64,000 nt of DNA, from assembly GCF_014650175.1 (NCBI RefSeq), contig NZ_BMUL01000011.1:187841-251840 (forward strand), written 5' to 3'. Shown here piece after piece: positions 8,654-18,397 of this stretch. A model generated the notes under the pieces. The model made no database searches, had not been told where the DNA came from, and saw only the letters and a list, made by a program, of their open reading frames with translations. Each line of letters starts with the position of its first letter. Position 1 is the stretch's first letter. Made by a program: the position numbers and the translations under genes. The stretch is from Streptomyces termitum. GTDB lineage: Bacteria > Actinomycetota > Actinomycetes > Streptomycetales > Streptomycetaceae.

Positions 8654-8694
8654 TCATCCTTTCGTACGAACGGGATCCATGGTCTCAGGTCGGT

Positions 8695-9441
<747 letters not shown>

Positions 9442-9456
9442 CGTGGTCGTCCCGGT

Positions 9457-10218
9457 TCAGCCCAGGAGGGCGAAGAGGCAGAGCGGCAGGGCGGCGAGCG
9501 GCAGGGCCAGGGCGCCGGCCCACTGGGCGCGGGTGGCGGGCCGCTCGTCGAGGAGGGGCATGGTGCCGGTGTAGCCGCGGCTGACCATGGCGAGGTGGAC
9601 GCGTTCGCCGCGCTCGTAGGAGCGGATGAAGAGGGCGCCGGCGGACTTGGCGAGGACGCCCCAGTGGCGGACGCCGCGCGCCTCGAAGCCGCGGGAGCGG
9701 CGGGCGACGGACATCCGGCGCATCTCGTCGGTGATGACGTCCCCGTACCGGATCATGAAGGAGGCGATCTGGACGAGCAGGGACGGCAGGCCGAGGCGCT
9801 GGAGGCCGAGGACCAGGTCGCGCAGTTCGGTGGTGGCGGCGAGGAGCACGGAGGCGGCGACGCCGAGGGTGCCCTTGGCGAGGACGTTCCAGGCGCCCCA
9901 CAGGCCGGGGACGCTGAGGGAGACGCCGAGGACGGTCGTCGACTCGCCGGGCACCACGAAGGGCATGAGGACGGCGAAGGCGACGAACGGGATCTCGATG
10001 GCGAGCCGCCGCAGGACGAATCCGGCGGGCACGCGGGCGCGTGCGGCGACCCCGGCGAGCAGGGCCGCGTAGAGGGCGAAGGCCCAGACGGCCTCGCGCG
10101 GGGTGGTGACCACGACGAGCACGAAGCCGAGGACGGCGGCGAGCTTGGTGTGCGGGGGCAGCCGGTGGACCGGCGAGTCCCCCCGCCGGTAGAGCCGGTG
10201 GGCGTGTCCGGCCCCCAT
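9457..10218 (-). CDS. cbiQ: ECF transporter transmembrane coupling protein CbiQ/NikQ
   Basis: A 253-residue membrane protein (T component) that couples ATP hydrolysis to the substrate-binding CbiM. It starts with the family's HRLPPHTKL segment. About five hydrophobic helices are visible. The two cytoplasmic coupling motifs are ARRSRGF (about residue 178) and SRGYTG (about residue 220), matching the Ala-Arg-Gly motifs that contact the ATPase grooves. The start ATG is separated from the cbiMN stop by one base, which implies translational coupling. Confidence 0.93.
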   Translation of the reverse strand: MGAGHAHRLYRRGDSPVHRLPPHTKLAAVLGFVLVVVTTPREAVWAFALYAALLAGVAARARVPAGFVLRRLAIEIPFVAFAVLMPFVVPGESTTVLGVSLSVPGLWGAWNVLAKGTLGVAASVLLAATTELRDLVLGLQRLGLPSLLVQIASFMIRYGDVITDEMRRMSVARRSRGFEARGVRHWGVLAKSAGALFIRSYERGERVHLAMVSRGYTGTMPLLDERPATRAQWAGALALPLAALPLCLFALLG

Positions 10219-10219
10219 C

Positions 10220-11281
10220 TCAGACCCGGGCCCCGGAGTCGGCGCCCGCGTCGGCGCCGCTCCCGGCCGCGCGGCGGCGGCGGGTGATCCAGAAGGCTCC
10301 GGTGCCGACGGCGAGGGTGGCGGTCACGCCGATGACGCCGGCGAGACCGCCGGAGAGGCGGGCCGAGCCGATGCCGCGGACGCCGTAGTCGGCGAGCGGG
10401 GAGTCGGCGGCGGCGTGCTCCTCGGCCTTGGCGTCGATGCCCTGGTCGGCGGCGACCTTCTCCAGGCCGTCGGGGCTGGCGGAGGCGTAGAAGGAGACGA
10501 CGCCGGCGAGGACGAGGGCGGTGAGGAGGCCGCCGGCCCACAGCTTCTTCGGGGAGCCGGCGCGGGCGGGCTCAGGGGCGGCGGCCGGGACGGCGTCGAC
10601 GAGTTCGCCGCCGACGCGGAGCTTGAGCGGGGCGGTGAGGCCGCGGGCGCCGTGGACGAGGTCGGGGCGGACGGCGAGGACGGCGCCGACGGTCAGCGCG
10701 GTGATGACGGCCTCGCCGACGCCGATGAGGACGTGGACGCCGAGCATGGCGGTGAGGACCTTGCCGACGGGCACGTCCGTGGTGCCGCCGACGGCGTAGA
10801 CCAGGGTGAAGACGGTGGCCGAGGCCGGTACGGAGACGGCGGCGGCGACGAAGGTCGCGGCGGTGACGCCGCCCCGGGTGCGGGGCAGGACGAGCCGCAG
10901 GCCCCGGAAGACGGCCCAGGCGACGACGACGGTGGTGACGCCCATGACCGTGATGTTGACGCCGAGGGCGGTGAGGCCGCCGTCGGCGAAGAGGACGCCC
11001 TGCATGAGGAGGACGACGGCGACGCAGAGGACGCCGGTCCAGGGTCCGACGAGGACGGCGGCGAGGGCACCGCCGAGGAGGTGGCCGCTGGTTCCGGCGG
11101 CGACCGGGAAGTTGAGCATCTGGACCGCGAAGATGAAGGCCGCGACGAGCCCGGCGAGCGGGGCGGCCCGCTCGTCGAGTTCCTTGCGGGCACCGCGGAG
11201 GCTGACGGCGACGGCGCCGGCGGCGACGACACCGGCGGCGGCCGATACGGGGGCGTTGATGAATCCGTCAGGTACATGCAC
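10220..11281 (-). CDS. cbiM: CbiM-CbiN fusion, substrate-capture component of a Ni/Co ECF importer
   Basis: A 353-residue membrane protein. The GTG at 11281 is chosen because CbiM/NikM needs an N-terminal Met-His, and this start gives MHVPDGF, where the amino group and His2 form the metal site; an ATG farther upstream would bury it. The CbiM core has about seven helices, including the conserved NFPVAAGTSGHLLGG and GVNITVMG. After a Pro-rich linker near residue 235 comes a CbiN-like module: helix, extracytoplasmic FYASASPDGLEKVA loop, second helix. Natural CbiMN fusions are known. A Nur-type operator lies 21 bp upstream and no cobalamin riboswitch is seen, favouring nickel. Confidence 0.92.
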   Translation of the reverse strand: MHVPDGFINAPVSAAAGVVAAGAVAVSLRGARKELDERAAPLAGLVAAFIFAVQMLNFPVAAGTSGHLLGGALAAVLVGPWTGVLCVAVVLLMQGVLFADGGLTALGVNITVMGVTTVVVAWAVFRGLRLVLPRTRGGVTAATFVAAAVSVPASATVFTLVYAVGGTTDVPVGKVLTAMLGVHVLIGVGEAVITALTVGAVLAVRPDLVHGARGLTAPLKLRVGGELVDAVPAAAPEPARAGSPKKLWAGGLLTALVLAGVVSFYASASPDGLEKVAADQGIDAKAEEHAAADSPLADYGVRGIGSARLSGGLAGVIGVTATLAVGTGAFWITRRRRAAGSGADAGADSGARV

Positions 11282-11301
11282 GACCCGAATGATGAGCGCA
11301 G

Positions 11302-11318
11302 TTGCGAACGGCTCGCAA
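11302..11318 (-). promoter_or_regulatory. Nur-like (Fur-family nickel regulator) operator
   Basis: TTGCGA-N5-TCGCAA is a perfect 6+6 inverted repeat, matching the recalled Streptomyces Nur box pattern TTGCAA-N5-TTGCAA at 4/6 and 5/6 or better in the half-sites' TGC/GCA cores. It lies 21 bp before the cbiMN start, where it would overlap the promoter. Confidence 0.6.
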
Positions 11319-11438
11319 GAGCGTCCGGACCACAAGACGGCCGGTGTGAGTCCGGACACGTCACGCATGGGGCGGGTGGGACGGGGGAAGAATCTGGCAT
11401 TGAGCAGCAAATCGCACCCCACGGTGAGGAGCCGCGCC

Positions 11439-11822
11439 ATGCACCAGGTCAGCGACGACGGCACGGGCGGCGGTGTGGTCACCGACCGCGCCCGGGGCCG
11501 GCTGGCCGGTGACGCGCCCGTCTCCCGGGCCGTCCCCGTCGTCCTCCGCTACGACCCCGGCTTCTCCCCCGCGACCGTCCGCTTCGTCCTGCCGGGCGGG
11601 GTCGAGTGGTCCTTCCCGCGCGCCCTCCTGGAGGACGGGCTGCGGGCCCCGGCCCACCGGGGCGACATCGCGGTCTGGCCGTGCGGGCGGGTCCAGACGG
11701 TGGTCGAGTTCCACGGCGAGGACGGCGTCGAGGTCGTCCAGTTCGACAACACCGCCCTGAACCGCTTCCTGAAGCACACGTACGCGGTGGGCGCGCCGGC
11801 CGCGCCCCTCGCCCCGCGCTGA
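11439..11822 (+). CDS. SsgA-like sporulation/cell-division protein (SALP family)
   Basis: A 127-residue soluble protein. SALPs occur only in morphologically complex actinomycetes and guide septum placement and wall remodelling during sporulation. The core is recognisable: LRYDPGFSPATVRFVLPGG, then WSFPRALLEDGL, GDIAVWP, and a C-terminal LNRFLKHTY helix. The ATG at 11439 is preceded by GGTGAGGAG. It diverges from the metal transporter operon. Which SsgA-G paralogue it corresponds to cannot be decided from sequence alone. A hairpin terminator follows. Confidence 0.88.
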   Translation: MHQVSDDGTGGGVVTDRARGRLAGDAPVSRAVPVVLRYDPGFSPATVRFVLPGGVEWSFPRALLEDGLRAPAHRGDIAVWPCGRVQTVVEFHGEDGVEVVQFDNTALNRFLKHTYAVGAPAAPLAPR

Positions 11823-11889
11823 GCCCCCGCGCTGACCGGGGCCGCTCGCACCGCACCCCCGCCCTCACCGCCCCGCCCCCCGCGCGCGG

Positions 11890-11930
11890 ACGCCGCCGGT
11901 ACGTCGTCCTTCGTGACGTGCCGGCGGCGT
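11890..11930. terminator. Bidirectional hairpin between ssgA-like and MMPL genes
   Basis: A 16-bp stem with one G-U wobble (11890-11905 with 11915-11930) and a 9-nt loop lies between two converging genes, so it can serve both strands. Confidence 0.65.
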
Positions 11931-12018
11931 GCGGCCGCGTCGGTGCCCCGTCCCCACGGTCCCGGCGCGGTCCGGGGCGCGCCCCCCGCTCAGGGGCGGC
12001 CCCGGGGTTCTTCGGGGG

Positions 12019-14190
12019 TCAGACCTTCACGAGTTCGGGCGCGGGGGCCGGTTCCTCGTGGGCGGTCAGCTTCTCGCCCTCGACGTCCACGTCGGGCAGG
12101 GCGCGGTCCAGCCACTTCGGCAGCCACCACGCCTTGTGGCCGAGGAGGGCGAGCACGGCGGGGACGATCGCCATGCGGACCACGAAGGCGTCGAAGAGGA
12201 CGGCGACGGCGAGGCCGAAGCCGATCATCTTGATCATCTGGTCGCTCATGCCGATGAAGCCGGAGAAGACGGCGATCATGATGACGGCGGCGGCGGTGAC
12301 GACCCGGGCGCTGTGCCGGAAGCCGGTGACGATGGCCTCGCCGGGCCGCTCGCCGTGGACGTACGCCTCCCGCATCCGGGTGACGAGGAAGACCTCGTAG
12401 TCCATGGCCAGGCCGAAGACGACGCCCACCATGAAGATCGGCATCATCGACATGATCGGGCCGGTCTGCTCGACGCCGAACAGGCTGCCGAGCCAGCCCC
12501 ACTGGAAGACCGCGACGACGGCGCCGAGGGCGGCGACCACCGAGAGGAGGAAGCCGAGGGCGGCCTTGAGCGGCACCAGGACCGAGCGGAAGACGAGGGT
12601 CAGCAGGACGAAGGCGAGGCCGACGACGAGGGCCAGGTAGGGCACCAGGGCGTCGTTCATCTTCTGCGAGAAGTCGATGTTCATGGCGGTGGCGCCGGTG
12701 ACGAGGACGTCGTCGCCGGTGGCGCCGCGGATGTCGTGGACGAGGTTCTCGGTGGCGGCGGAGGACGGGCGGTCCTTCGGGATCACCGTGATCATGGCGG
12801 CGTCGCCGGCCTTGTTCGGGGTGGCGGGGGTGACCGCGGCCCAGCCGTCGAGCTTCTTGATGGTGCTGACGGTGCGGTCGGCGGTGGCCTTGTCGCCGTC
12901 GACGACGACGAGCAGCGGGCCGTTGAAGCCGGGGCCGAAGCCGTCGGAGAGCAGGTCGTAGGCGCGGCGCTCGCTGGTGGAGACCGGCTTGACGCCGTCG
13001 TCGGGCAGGCCCATCTCCAGGGAGGCGGCCGGGACGGCGATCGCGCCGAGGCCGAGGACGCCGAGGACCAGGACGAGGACGGGGCGGCGGATGACGAAGC
13101 GCGCCCAGCGGGTGCCCGCGTTCGGCTTCTCCTCCTTCGCGGTCTTCGCGGTCTCCCCGGCGGGGGCCTTGCGCTGCTTGCGGCCGAGGACCTTGTCGCC
13201 GGCGAAGCCGAGCAGGGCCGGGATCAGGGTGAGGGCGATGAGGACGGCGATGACGACGGTGCCGGCGGCGGCGAAGCCCATCTTCGTCAGCATCGGGATG
13301 TTGACGACGGCGAGGCCGACGAGGGCGATGACGACGGTGAGGCCGGCGAAGACGACGGCCGATCCGGCGGTGCCGGTGGCGCGGCCCGCGGCCTCCTCCT
13401 GGCTCCGCCCGTCGGCCCGTTCGGCCCGGTAGCGGGAGACGATGAAGAGGGCGTAGTCGATGCCGACGGCGAGGCCGATCATCATGGCGAGCGTGGAGGT
13501 GGTGCTGCCCAGGTCGAGGACGCTGGCGAGGGCGGTGATGCTGGAGACGCCGACGCCGACGCCGATGAGGGCGGTGAGCAGCGGCAGTCCGGCGGCGACG
13601 AGCGAGCCGAAGGTGACGACGAGGACGATGCCCGCGATGACCACGCCGACGATCTCGCCCGCGCCGGTCTCCGGCATGGTCTGGAGGGCGTCGCCGCCGA
13701 GTTCGACGGTCAGCCCCTTGCCCTGGGCGGCGTGGCCGGCCCCTTCGAGGGCGTCGCGGGTGGCGTCGGTCAGCTCCATGCCGTTGACCTTGTAGGACAC
13801 GGAGACGTAGGCGGTGGAGCCGTCCTGGGAGACGGCGCCGGAGGTGTACGGGTCGGCGACGGAGACGATCTGGTCGGAGCCGGCCTTGAGGGCGGCGACG
13901 GTCTCCTCGACGACGGCCTTGTGCCCGGCGTCGGTCACCTTCTGGCCGTCGGGGGCCTTGAAGACGACGCGGGCGGTGGCCCCGTCGGCGCCGGCGCCGG
14001 GGAAGCGCTCTTCGAGCAGGTCGAAGGCGCGCTGGGCCTCGGTGCCGGGGATGGAGAAGGAGCTGGAGGTCGCGGTGGGCGCGGTGGCGGCGCCGATGCC
14101 GGCGACGGCCAGGAGCGCCACCCAGAGGAGGGCGACGAGCCGGCGGCGCCGGAAGGCGGCGCGGCCCAGCTTGTAGAGGAAGGTGGCCAC
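12019..14190 (-). CDS. MMPL/RND family transporter
   Basis: A 723-residue inner-membrane exporter with the MmpL architecture. There is one N-terminal helix (after FRRRRLVALLWV), a large external loop to about residue 170, a block of five helices, a cytoplasmic Lys-rich loop (KQRKAPAGETAKTAK), then a second helix, external loop and a final helix block. Conserved GIGVGVDYALF-type segments (GLAVGIDYALF) are present. The family exports lipids, siderophores or drugs; the substrate is unknown. The GTG at 14190 has GGGAG upstream. It lies 106 bp after a TetR regulator on the same strand and is the likely target of it. Confidence 0.93.
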   Translation of the reverse strand: MATFLYKLGRAAFRRRRLVALLWVALLAVAGIGAATAPTATSSSFSIPGTEAQRAFDLLEERFPGAGADGATARVVFKAPDGQKVTDAGHKAVVEETVAALKAGSDQIVSVADPYTSGAVSQDGSTAYVSVSYKVNGMELTDATRDALEGAGHAAQGKGLTVELGGDALQTMPETGAGEIVGVVIAGIVLVVTFGSLVAAGLPLLTALIGVGVGVSSITALASVLDLGSTTSTLAMMIGLAVGIDYALFIVSRYRAERADGRSQEEAAGRATGTAGSAVVFAGLTVVIALVGLAVVNIPMLTKMGFAAAGTVVIAVLIALTLIPALLGFAGDKVLGRKQRKAPAGETAKTAKEEKPNAGTRWARFVIRRPVLVLVLGVLGLGAIAVPAASLEMGLPDDGVKPVSTSERRAYDLLSDGFGPGFNGPLLVVVDGDKATADRTVSTIKKLDGWAAVTPATPNKAGDAAMITVIPKDRPSSAATENLVHDIRGATGDDVLVTGATAMNIDFSQKMNDALVPYLALVVGLAFVLLTLVFRSVLVPLKAALGFLLSVVAALGAVVAVFQWGWLGSLFGVEQTGPIMSMMPIFMVGVVFGLAMDYEVFLVTRMREAYVHGERPGEAIVTGFRHSARVVTAAAVIMIAVFSGFIGMSDQMIKMIGFGLAVAVLFDAFVVRMAIVPAVLALLGHKAWWLPKWLDRALPDVDVEGEKLTAHEEPAPAPELVKV

Positions 14191-14296
14191 GGGTGCGTAC
14201 TCCCATTGTGGGGTGGGACAGGGCATGGGGAGCCGGCCCGACGGCGTGAGCGGTACGCGTCAGGTGGAGCAGGGCGGAACGGGTGGAGCGTGCGGG

Positions 14297-14869
14297 TCAG
14301 ACGCCGAGTGAGGGGAGCACGACGGCGTCGACGTAGCTGCTGAGGAAGGCGTGGTCGACCGGTCTCTCGTCGATGAGCGGACGGGCGACGAACGCTCCGA
14401 TCAGCATGTGGGGGACGAGTCCGAGGGCCGGGTTGTCCGGGTCGATCTCGCCCCGGCGGACCGCGCGCCGCAGGACCTCGTCGAGCCCCTTGATCTCGGG
14501 TTCGACGAGCAGTTCGCGCAGCGCCTGGTGCAGGTCCGGGTTGTCGTGGACGGCATGGGCGAGACCCCGCATCAGCGCGGTGTCCTTCTCCATCTGGCAG
14601 TCGTCGGTCAGTTCCATCAGGGCCCGGAAGTCGCCCCGCAGCGAGCCGGTGTCGATCTCGGCGAGGGTGACGGGCTTGTTGTGCCGCAGGGCGCGGGCGA
14701 CCAGCTCCGGCTTGCTCCCCCACTGGCGGTAGAGGGTGGCCTTGCTGGAGTGGGTGCGGGCGGCGACGGCGTCCATGGTGAGGGCGTCGTAGCCGACCTC
14801 GCGGAGGAGGTCGAGCACGGCGGCGTACAGCTCGGACTCACGCTCGGGGGTGAGTCTGCTGCGGGCCAT
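14297..14869 (-). CDS. TetR family transcriptional repressor
   Basis: A 190-residue regulator. The N-terminal helix-turn-helix is seen in LTMDAVAARTHSSKATLYRQW (about residues 29-49), typical of TetR. The C-terminal ligand domain carries the TetR_C-like run LMELTDDCQ to FVARPLI. The ATG at 14869 has GGAGG six bases upstream. Two identical 15-bp near-palindromes in the 195-bp divergent gap (14910 and 14965) are its probable operators. The regulator would therefore control itself, the MMPL gene downstream and possibly the divergent tricorn protease. Confidence 0.93.
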   Translation of the reverse strand: MARSRLTPERESELYAAVLDLLREVGYDALTMDAVAARTHSSKATLYRQWGSKPELVARALRHNKPVTLAEIDTGSLRGDFRALMELTDDCQMEKDTALMRGLAHAVHDNPDLHQALRELLVEPEIKGLDEVLRRAVRRGEIDPDNPALGLVPHMLIGAFVARPLIDERPVDHAFLSSYVDAVVLPSLGV

Positions 14870-14909
14870 GCCGTACCTCCGGTGACCGTTGGGGATCGCT
14901 CGGGGACGA

Positions 14910-14924
14910 ACGAAACGGTTTCGT
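14910..14924. promoter_or_regulatory. TetR operator, copy 1
   Basis: ACGAAAC-G-GTTTCGT is a 7+7 perfect inverted repeat around one base. It is the exact reverse complement of the copy at 14965. It lies 40 bp upstream of the TetR start. Confidence 0.7.
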
Positions 14925-14964
14925 ACTCTTCGTACGGTACGAAGGTACTCCCGCCGCCAGCGAA

Positions 14965-14979
14965 ACGAAACCGTTTCGT
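14965..14979. promoter_or_regulatory. TetR operator, copy 2
   Basis: ACGAAAC-C-GTTTCGT has its centre 55 bp from copy 1. It lies 85 bp upstream of the tricorn start. A third related sequence (CGTACGGTACGA) lies between the copies. Confidence 0.7.
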
Positions 14980-15064
14980 ACGTGTCCTGGGACACACCGG
15001 GCGCCGTCCCCTCCGCACACCCGTACGAGTTGCCGCACCCCCTCCGCGCGGAAAGCATGAACGG

Positions 15065-18000
15065 GTGAGTGACGACGTGGCCTACCTCCGTTTCCCGCAC
15101 CTCCACGACGACCTGCTGTGCTTCACGGCCGAGGACGACCTCTGGATCGCCCCCCTCCCCGCCGAGGGCGAACGCCCCGGCCGGGCCTGGCGGATCACGG
15201 TCGACCGCACCCGGGCCGGCCACCCCCGCTTCTCCCCCGACGGCCGCCACCTGGCCTACACCAGCTGGCGCAGCCTCGACCCCGAGATCCACCTCGTCCC
15301 CGTCGACGGCGGCGCCACCCGCAAGCTCACCCACTGGGGCTCCGCCGACACCCGCGTCTGCGGCTGGACCCCGCCCGACGCCGACGGCCGCTCCGACATC
15401 CTCGCCGTCTCCTCGCACGGCCAGCCCTTCTCGTACTTCTCCTGGGCCCACACCGTCCCCACCGACGGCTCCCCCGGCGGCCGGATGCCCTGGGGACCCG
15501 TCACCGGCATCGCCGTCCGCGACGTCGACGGCGAGCGGCGCACCCTGCTGCTCACCGGCACCCCGCCGCACGAGCCCGCCGCCTGGAAGCGCTACCGGGG
15601 CGGCGCCACCGGCCGCCTCTGGCTGCACGGCGCCCGCCTCCTCGACGACCTCGACGGCCACCTCGCCGACCCCATGTTCGTCACCGACCCCGCCGCCCCG
15701 GACGGCTACCGGATCGCCTTCCTCTCCGACCACGAGGGCGTCGGCAACGTCTACTCCTGCCACCCCGACGGCACCGGACTGCGCCGCCACACCGACCACG
15801 CCGACTTCTACGCCCGGCACGCCTCCTGCGACGGCCGCCGGATCGTCTACCAGTGCGCCGGCGAGCTCTGGATCGTCGAGGACCTCGCCGCCGGGGCCGT
15901 ACCCCGCCGCCTGGAGGTCAGGACCGGCGGCCAGCGGGCCGGCCGCCGCCCCTACCAGGTCCCCGCCGCCCAGCACGTCGAGGCGCTCTCCGTCGACGAG
16001 ACCGGCCGGGCCAGCGCCGTCGGCGTGCGCGGCAGCCTCTACTGGCTCACCCACCGCGACGGCCCCGCCCGGACCATCGCCGACACCCCCGGCGTCCGCG
16101 TCCGGCTCCCCGAGATGCTCGGCAGCGGCGGCCGGATCGCCTACGTCACCGACGCCGAGGGCGAGGACGCCGTCGAGATCGCCTCCCTCCCCCGCGCCAG
16201 CGGCGACCGGCCCCCGCGCCGGCTCGCCGCCGGCGGCCTCGGCCGCGTCGAGGAACTCGTCGCCGACCCCGAGGGCGAGCGCCTCGCCCTCGCCTCCAAC
16301 GACGGCCGGCTCCTCCTCCTCGACGCCGGCGAGGACTCCGGGGGCACCTCCCGGACGAAGTCCGGGGGAGGGGAGGTCACCGAGCTGATCCGGTCGGTCA
16401 ACGGACCCGTCCGCGACCTCGCCTTCTCCCCCGACGGCGCCTGGCTCACCTGGTCCCACCCCGGCATCGGCCGCTCCCTGCGCTCCATCAAGCTGGTCCG
16501 CATCTCCGGCCCGGGACCGCGCGCCGTCATCGACGTCACCAACGGCCGCTTCGAGGACGAGAACCCCGTCTTCACCAGCGACGGCCGCTACCTCGCCTTC
16601 CTCTCCTGGCGCGGCTTCGACCCGGTCTACGACGTGCACACCGGCGACCTGTCCTTCCCGCTCGGCTGCCGCCCCTACCTCGTCCCCCTCTCCTCCGCCA
16701 CCCCCTCCCCCTTCGCGCTGCTGCCCGACGGGCGCCCCGCCGCCGGCGGCCTCGACCCCGCCGACGACGGCGCCGACAGCGGCGACGGCACCGTCACCGT
16801 CGAGATCGAGGGCCTGCCCGACCGGGTCACCCCCTTCCCCGTCGCCGCCTCCAAGTACTCGGCCCTCCACCCGGTCTCCGGCGGCGGCCTCGTCTGGCTG
16901 CGCTGGCCCATCTCCGGCGCCCTCGGCGAGACCTTCGCCAACCCCGCCGACACCTCCGGCCGCCCCACCCTGGAGCACTACTCCGTCGTGCGCGCCCGCC
17001 GCACCGAACTCACCCGCGAGATCGACTGGTTCGCCGTCAGCGGCGACGGCACCCGGCTCGTCGTCGTCGACGAGGGCGAACTGCGCGCCGTGCCCGCCAC
17101 CGAGGCCGGCGACGACGACTCCACCGTCTACCCCGACCTGCGCCGCATCCTGCACGACGTCGACCCCGGCGCCGAATGGCGCCAGTCCTACGAGGAGGCC
17201 GGGCGGATCGTCCGCGCCTACTTCTGGGAGCCCGGCATGGGCGGCGTCGACTGGGACGCGATCCTCGCCCAGTACCGGCCGCTGGTCGAACGGGTCGCCA
17301 CCCCCGACGAGTTCGCCGACCTGCTCCGCGAGGTCATGGGCGAACTCGGCACCTCCCACGCCTACGTCACCCCCGCCCGCCGCAACGAGGGCCCCCCGCA
17401 CCACCAGCGCCCCCAGGGCCTCCTCGGCGCCGACCTCGTCCCCCGCGACGGCGGCTGGCTGGTCCGGCGCATCCTGCCCGGCGAGTCCTCCGACTCCAAG
17501 GCCCGCTCCCCGCTCGCCGGCACCGGCATCCGCGAGGGCGCCGCCCTCACCCACGTCGACGGCCGGCCCGTCGACCCCGTCGCCGGCCCCTACCCGCTGC
17601 TCGCCGGCACCGGCGGCACCACCGTCGAACTCACCTTCGCCCCGGCCGGCGGCGAGGGCCGCGCCCGCCGGGTCGCCGTCGTCCCCCTCGTCGACGAACG
17701 CCCGCTGCGCTACCAGAACTGGGTGGCCAAGCGCCGCGCCGTCGTCCGCGAACTCAGCGGCGGGCGCTGCGGCTACCTCCACATCCCCGACATGGGCGGC
17801 TCCGGCTGGGCCCAGTTCAACCGCGACCTCAGGATGGAGGTCTCCCGGCCCGCCCTCATCGTCGACGTCCGGGGCAACGCCGGCGGCCACATCAGCGAAC
17901 TCGTCGTCGAGAAGCTCACCCGCAAGATCCTCGGCTGGGACCTCACCCGCGACGCCCAGCCCGTCAGCTACGCCTCCAGCGCCCCGCGCGGCCCGGTCGT

Positions 18001-18397
18001 CGCCCTCGCCGACGAGGCCACCTCCTCCGACGGCGACATGATCACCGCCGTCTTCAAGCTGCTCGGCCTCGGCCCCGTCGTCGGCCAGCGCACCTGGGGC
18101 GGCGTCGTCGGCATGACCGGCCGGCACAAGCTCGGCGACGGCACCCACATCACCGTCCCCATGAACGCCGCCTGGTTCACCGACTGGGGCTGGTCGGTGG
18201 AGAACCACGGCGTGGAACCCGACGTCGCCGCCCTGCGCACCCCCCTCGACTGGGCCGAGGGCCGGTACGGACAGCTCGACGACGCCGTCCACGCCGCGCT
18301 CGCCCTCCTGGCGGAGCACCCGGCGGCGAGCCCGCCCGGCTACGACGACGTGCCGGACCGCTCCCGTCCCCCGCTGCCCCCGAGGTCCAGCTCGTAG
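15065..18397 (+). CDS. Tricorn protease homologue (S41 family)
   Basis: An 1110-residue cytosolic peptidase of the tricorn type, which degrades oligopeptides released by the proteasome or other proteases. It has N-terminal beta-propeller repeats (ISFSPDGRHLAY-like blades such as HPRFSPDGRHLA and DLAFSPDGAWLT), a C1 helical part, a PDZ-like segment near residue 800, and the S41 catalytic core. Active-site residues are in place: S764-H765 in GTSHAYV, nucleophile S988-D989 in SSDGDM, and E1051 in HGVEPDV. The GTG at 15065 is used because an ATG seven bases earlier hits a stop at once. It overlaps the convergent GNAT gene by 58 bp. Confidence 0.95.
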   Translation: MSDDVAYLRFPHLHDDLLCFTAEDDLWIAPLPAEGERPGRAWRITVDRTRAGHPRFSPDGRHLAYTSWRSLDPEIHLVPVDGGATRKLTHWGSADTRVCGWTPPDADGRSDILAVSSHGQPFSYFSWAHTVPTDGSPGGRMPWGPVTGIAVRDVDGERRTLLLTGTPPHEPAAWKRYRGGATGRLWLHGARLLDDLDGHLADPMFVTDPAAPDGYRIAFLSDHEGVGNVYSCHPDGTGLRRHTDHADFYARHASCDGRRIVYQCAGELWIVEDLAAGAVPRRLEVRTGGQRAGRRPYQVPAAQHVEALSVDETGRASAVGVRGSLYWLTHRDGPARTIADTPGVRVRLPEMLGSGGRIAYVTDAEGEDAVEIASLPRASGDRPPRRLAAGGLGRVEELVADPEGERLALASNDGRLLLLDAGEDSGGTSRTKSGGGEVTELIRSVNGPVRDLAFSPDGAWLTWSHPGIGRSLRSIKLVRISGPGPRAVIDVTNGRFEDENPVFTSDGRYLAFLSWRGFDPVYDVHTGDLSFPLGCRPYLVPLSSATPSPFALLPDGRPAAGGLDPADDGADSGDGTVTVEIEGLPDRVTPFPVAASKYSALHPVSGGGLVWLRWPISGALGETFANPADTSGRPTLEHYSVVRARRTELTREIDWFAVSGDGTRLVVVDEGELRAVPATEAGDDDSTVYPDLRRILHDVDPGAEWRQSYEEAGRIVRAYFWEPGMGGVDWDAILAQYRPLVERVATPDEFADLLREVMGELGTSHAYVTPARRNEGPPHHQRPQGLLGADLVPRDGGWLVRRILPGESSDSKARSPLAGTGIREGAALTHVDGRPVDPVAGPYPLLAGTGGTTVELTFAPAGGEGRARRVAVVPLVDERPLRYQNWVAKRRAVVRELSGGRCGYLHIPDMGGSGWAQFNRDLRMEVSRPALIVDVRGNAGGHISELVVEKLTRKILGWDLTRDAQPVSYASSAPRGPVVALADEATSSDGDMITAVFKLLGLGPVVGQRTWGGVVGMTGRHKLGDGTHITVPMNAAWFTDWGWSVENHGVEPDVAALRTPLDWAEGRYGQLDDAVHAALALLAEHPAASPPGYDDVPDRSRPPLPPRSSS

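Noticed and set aside
11282..11438. Cobalamin riboswitch upstream of cbiMN
   Set aside because: The gap is too short and I see no B12-box-like sequence; the perfect Nur-type repeat explains control better.
12019..15000. Biosynthetic gene cluster around the MMPL/TetR genes
   Set aside because: No polyketide, peptide-synthetase, terpene or RiPP genes anywhere near; it is an isolated exporter/regulator pair.
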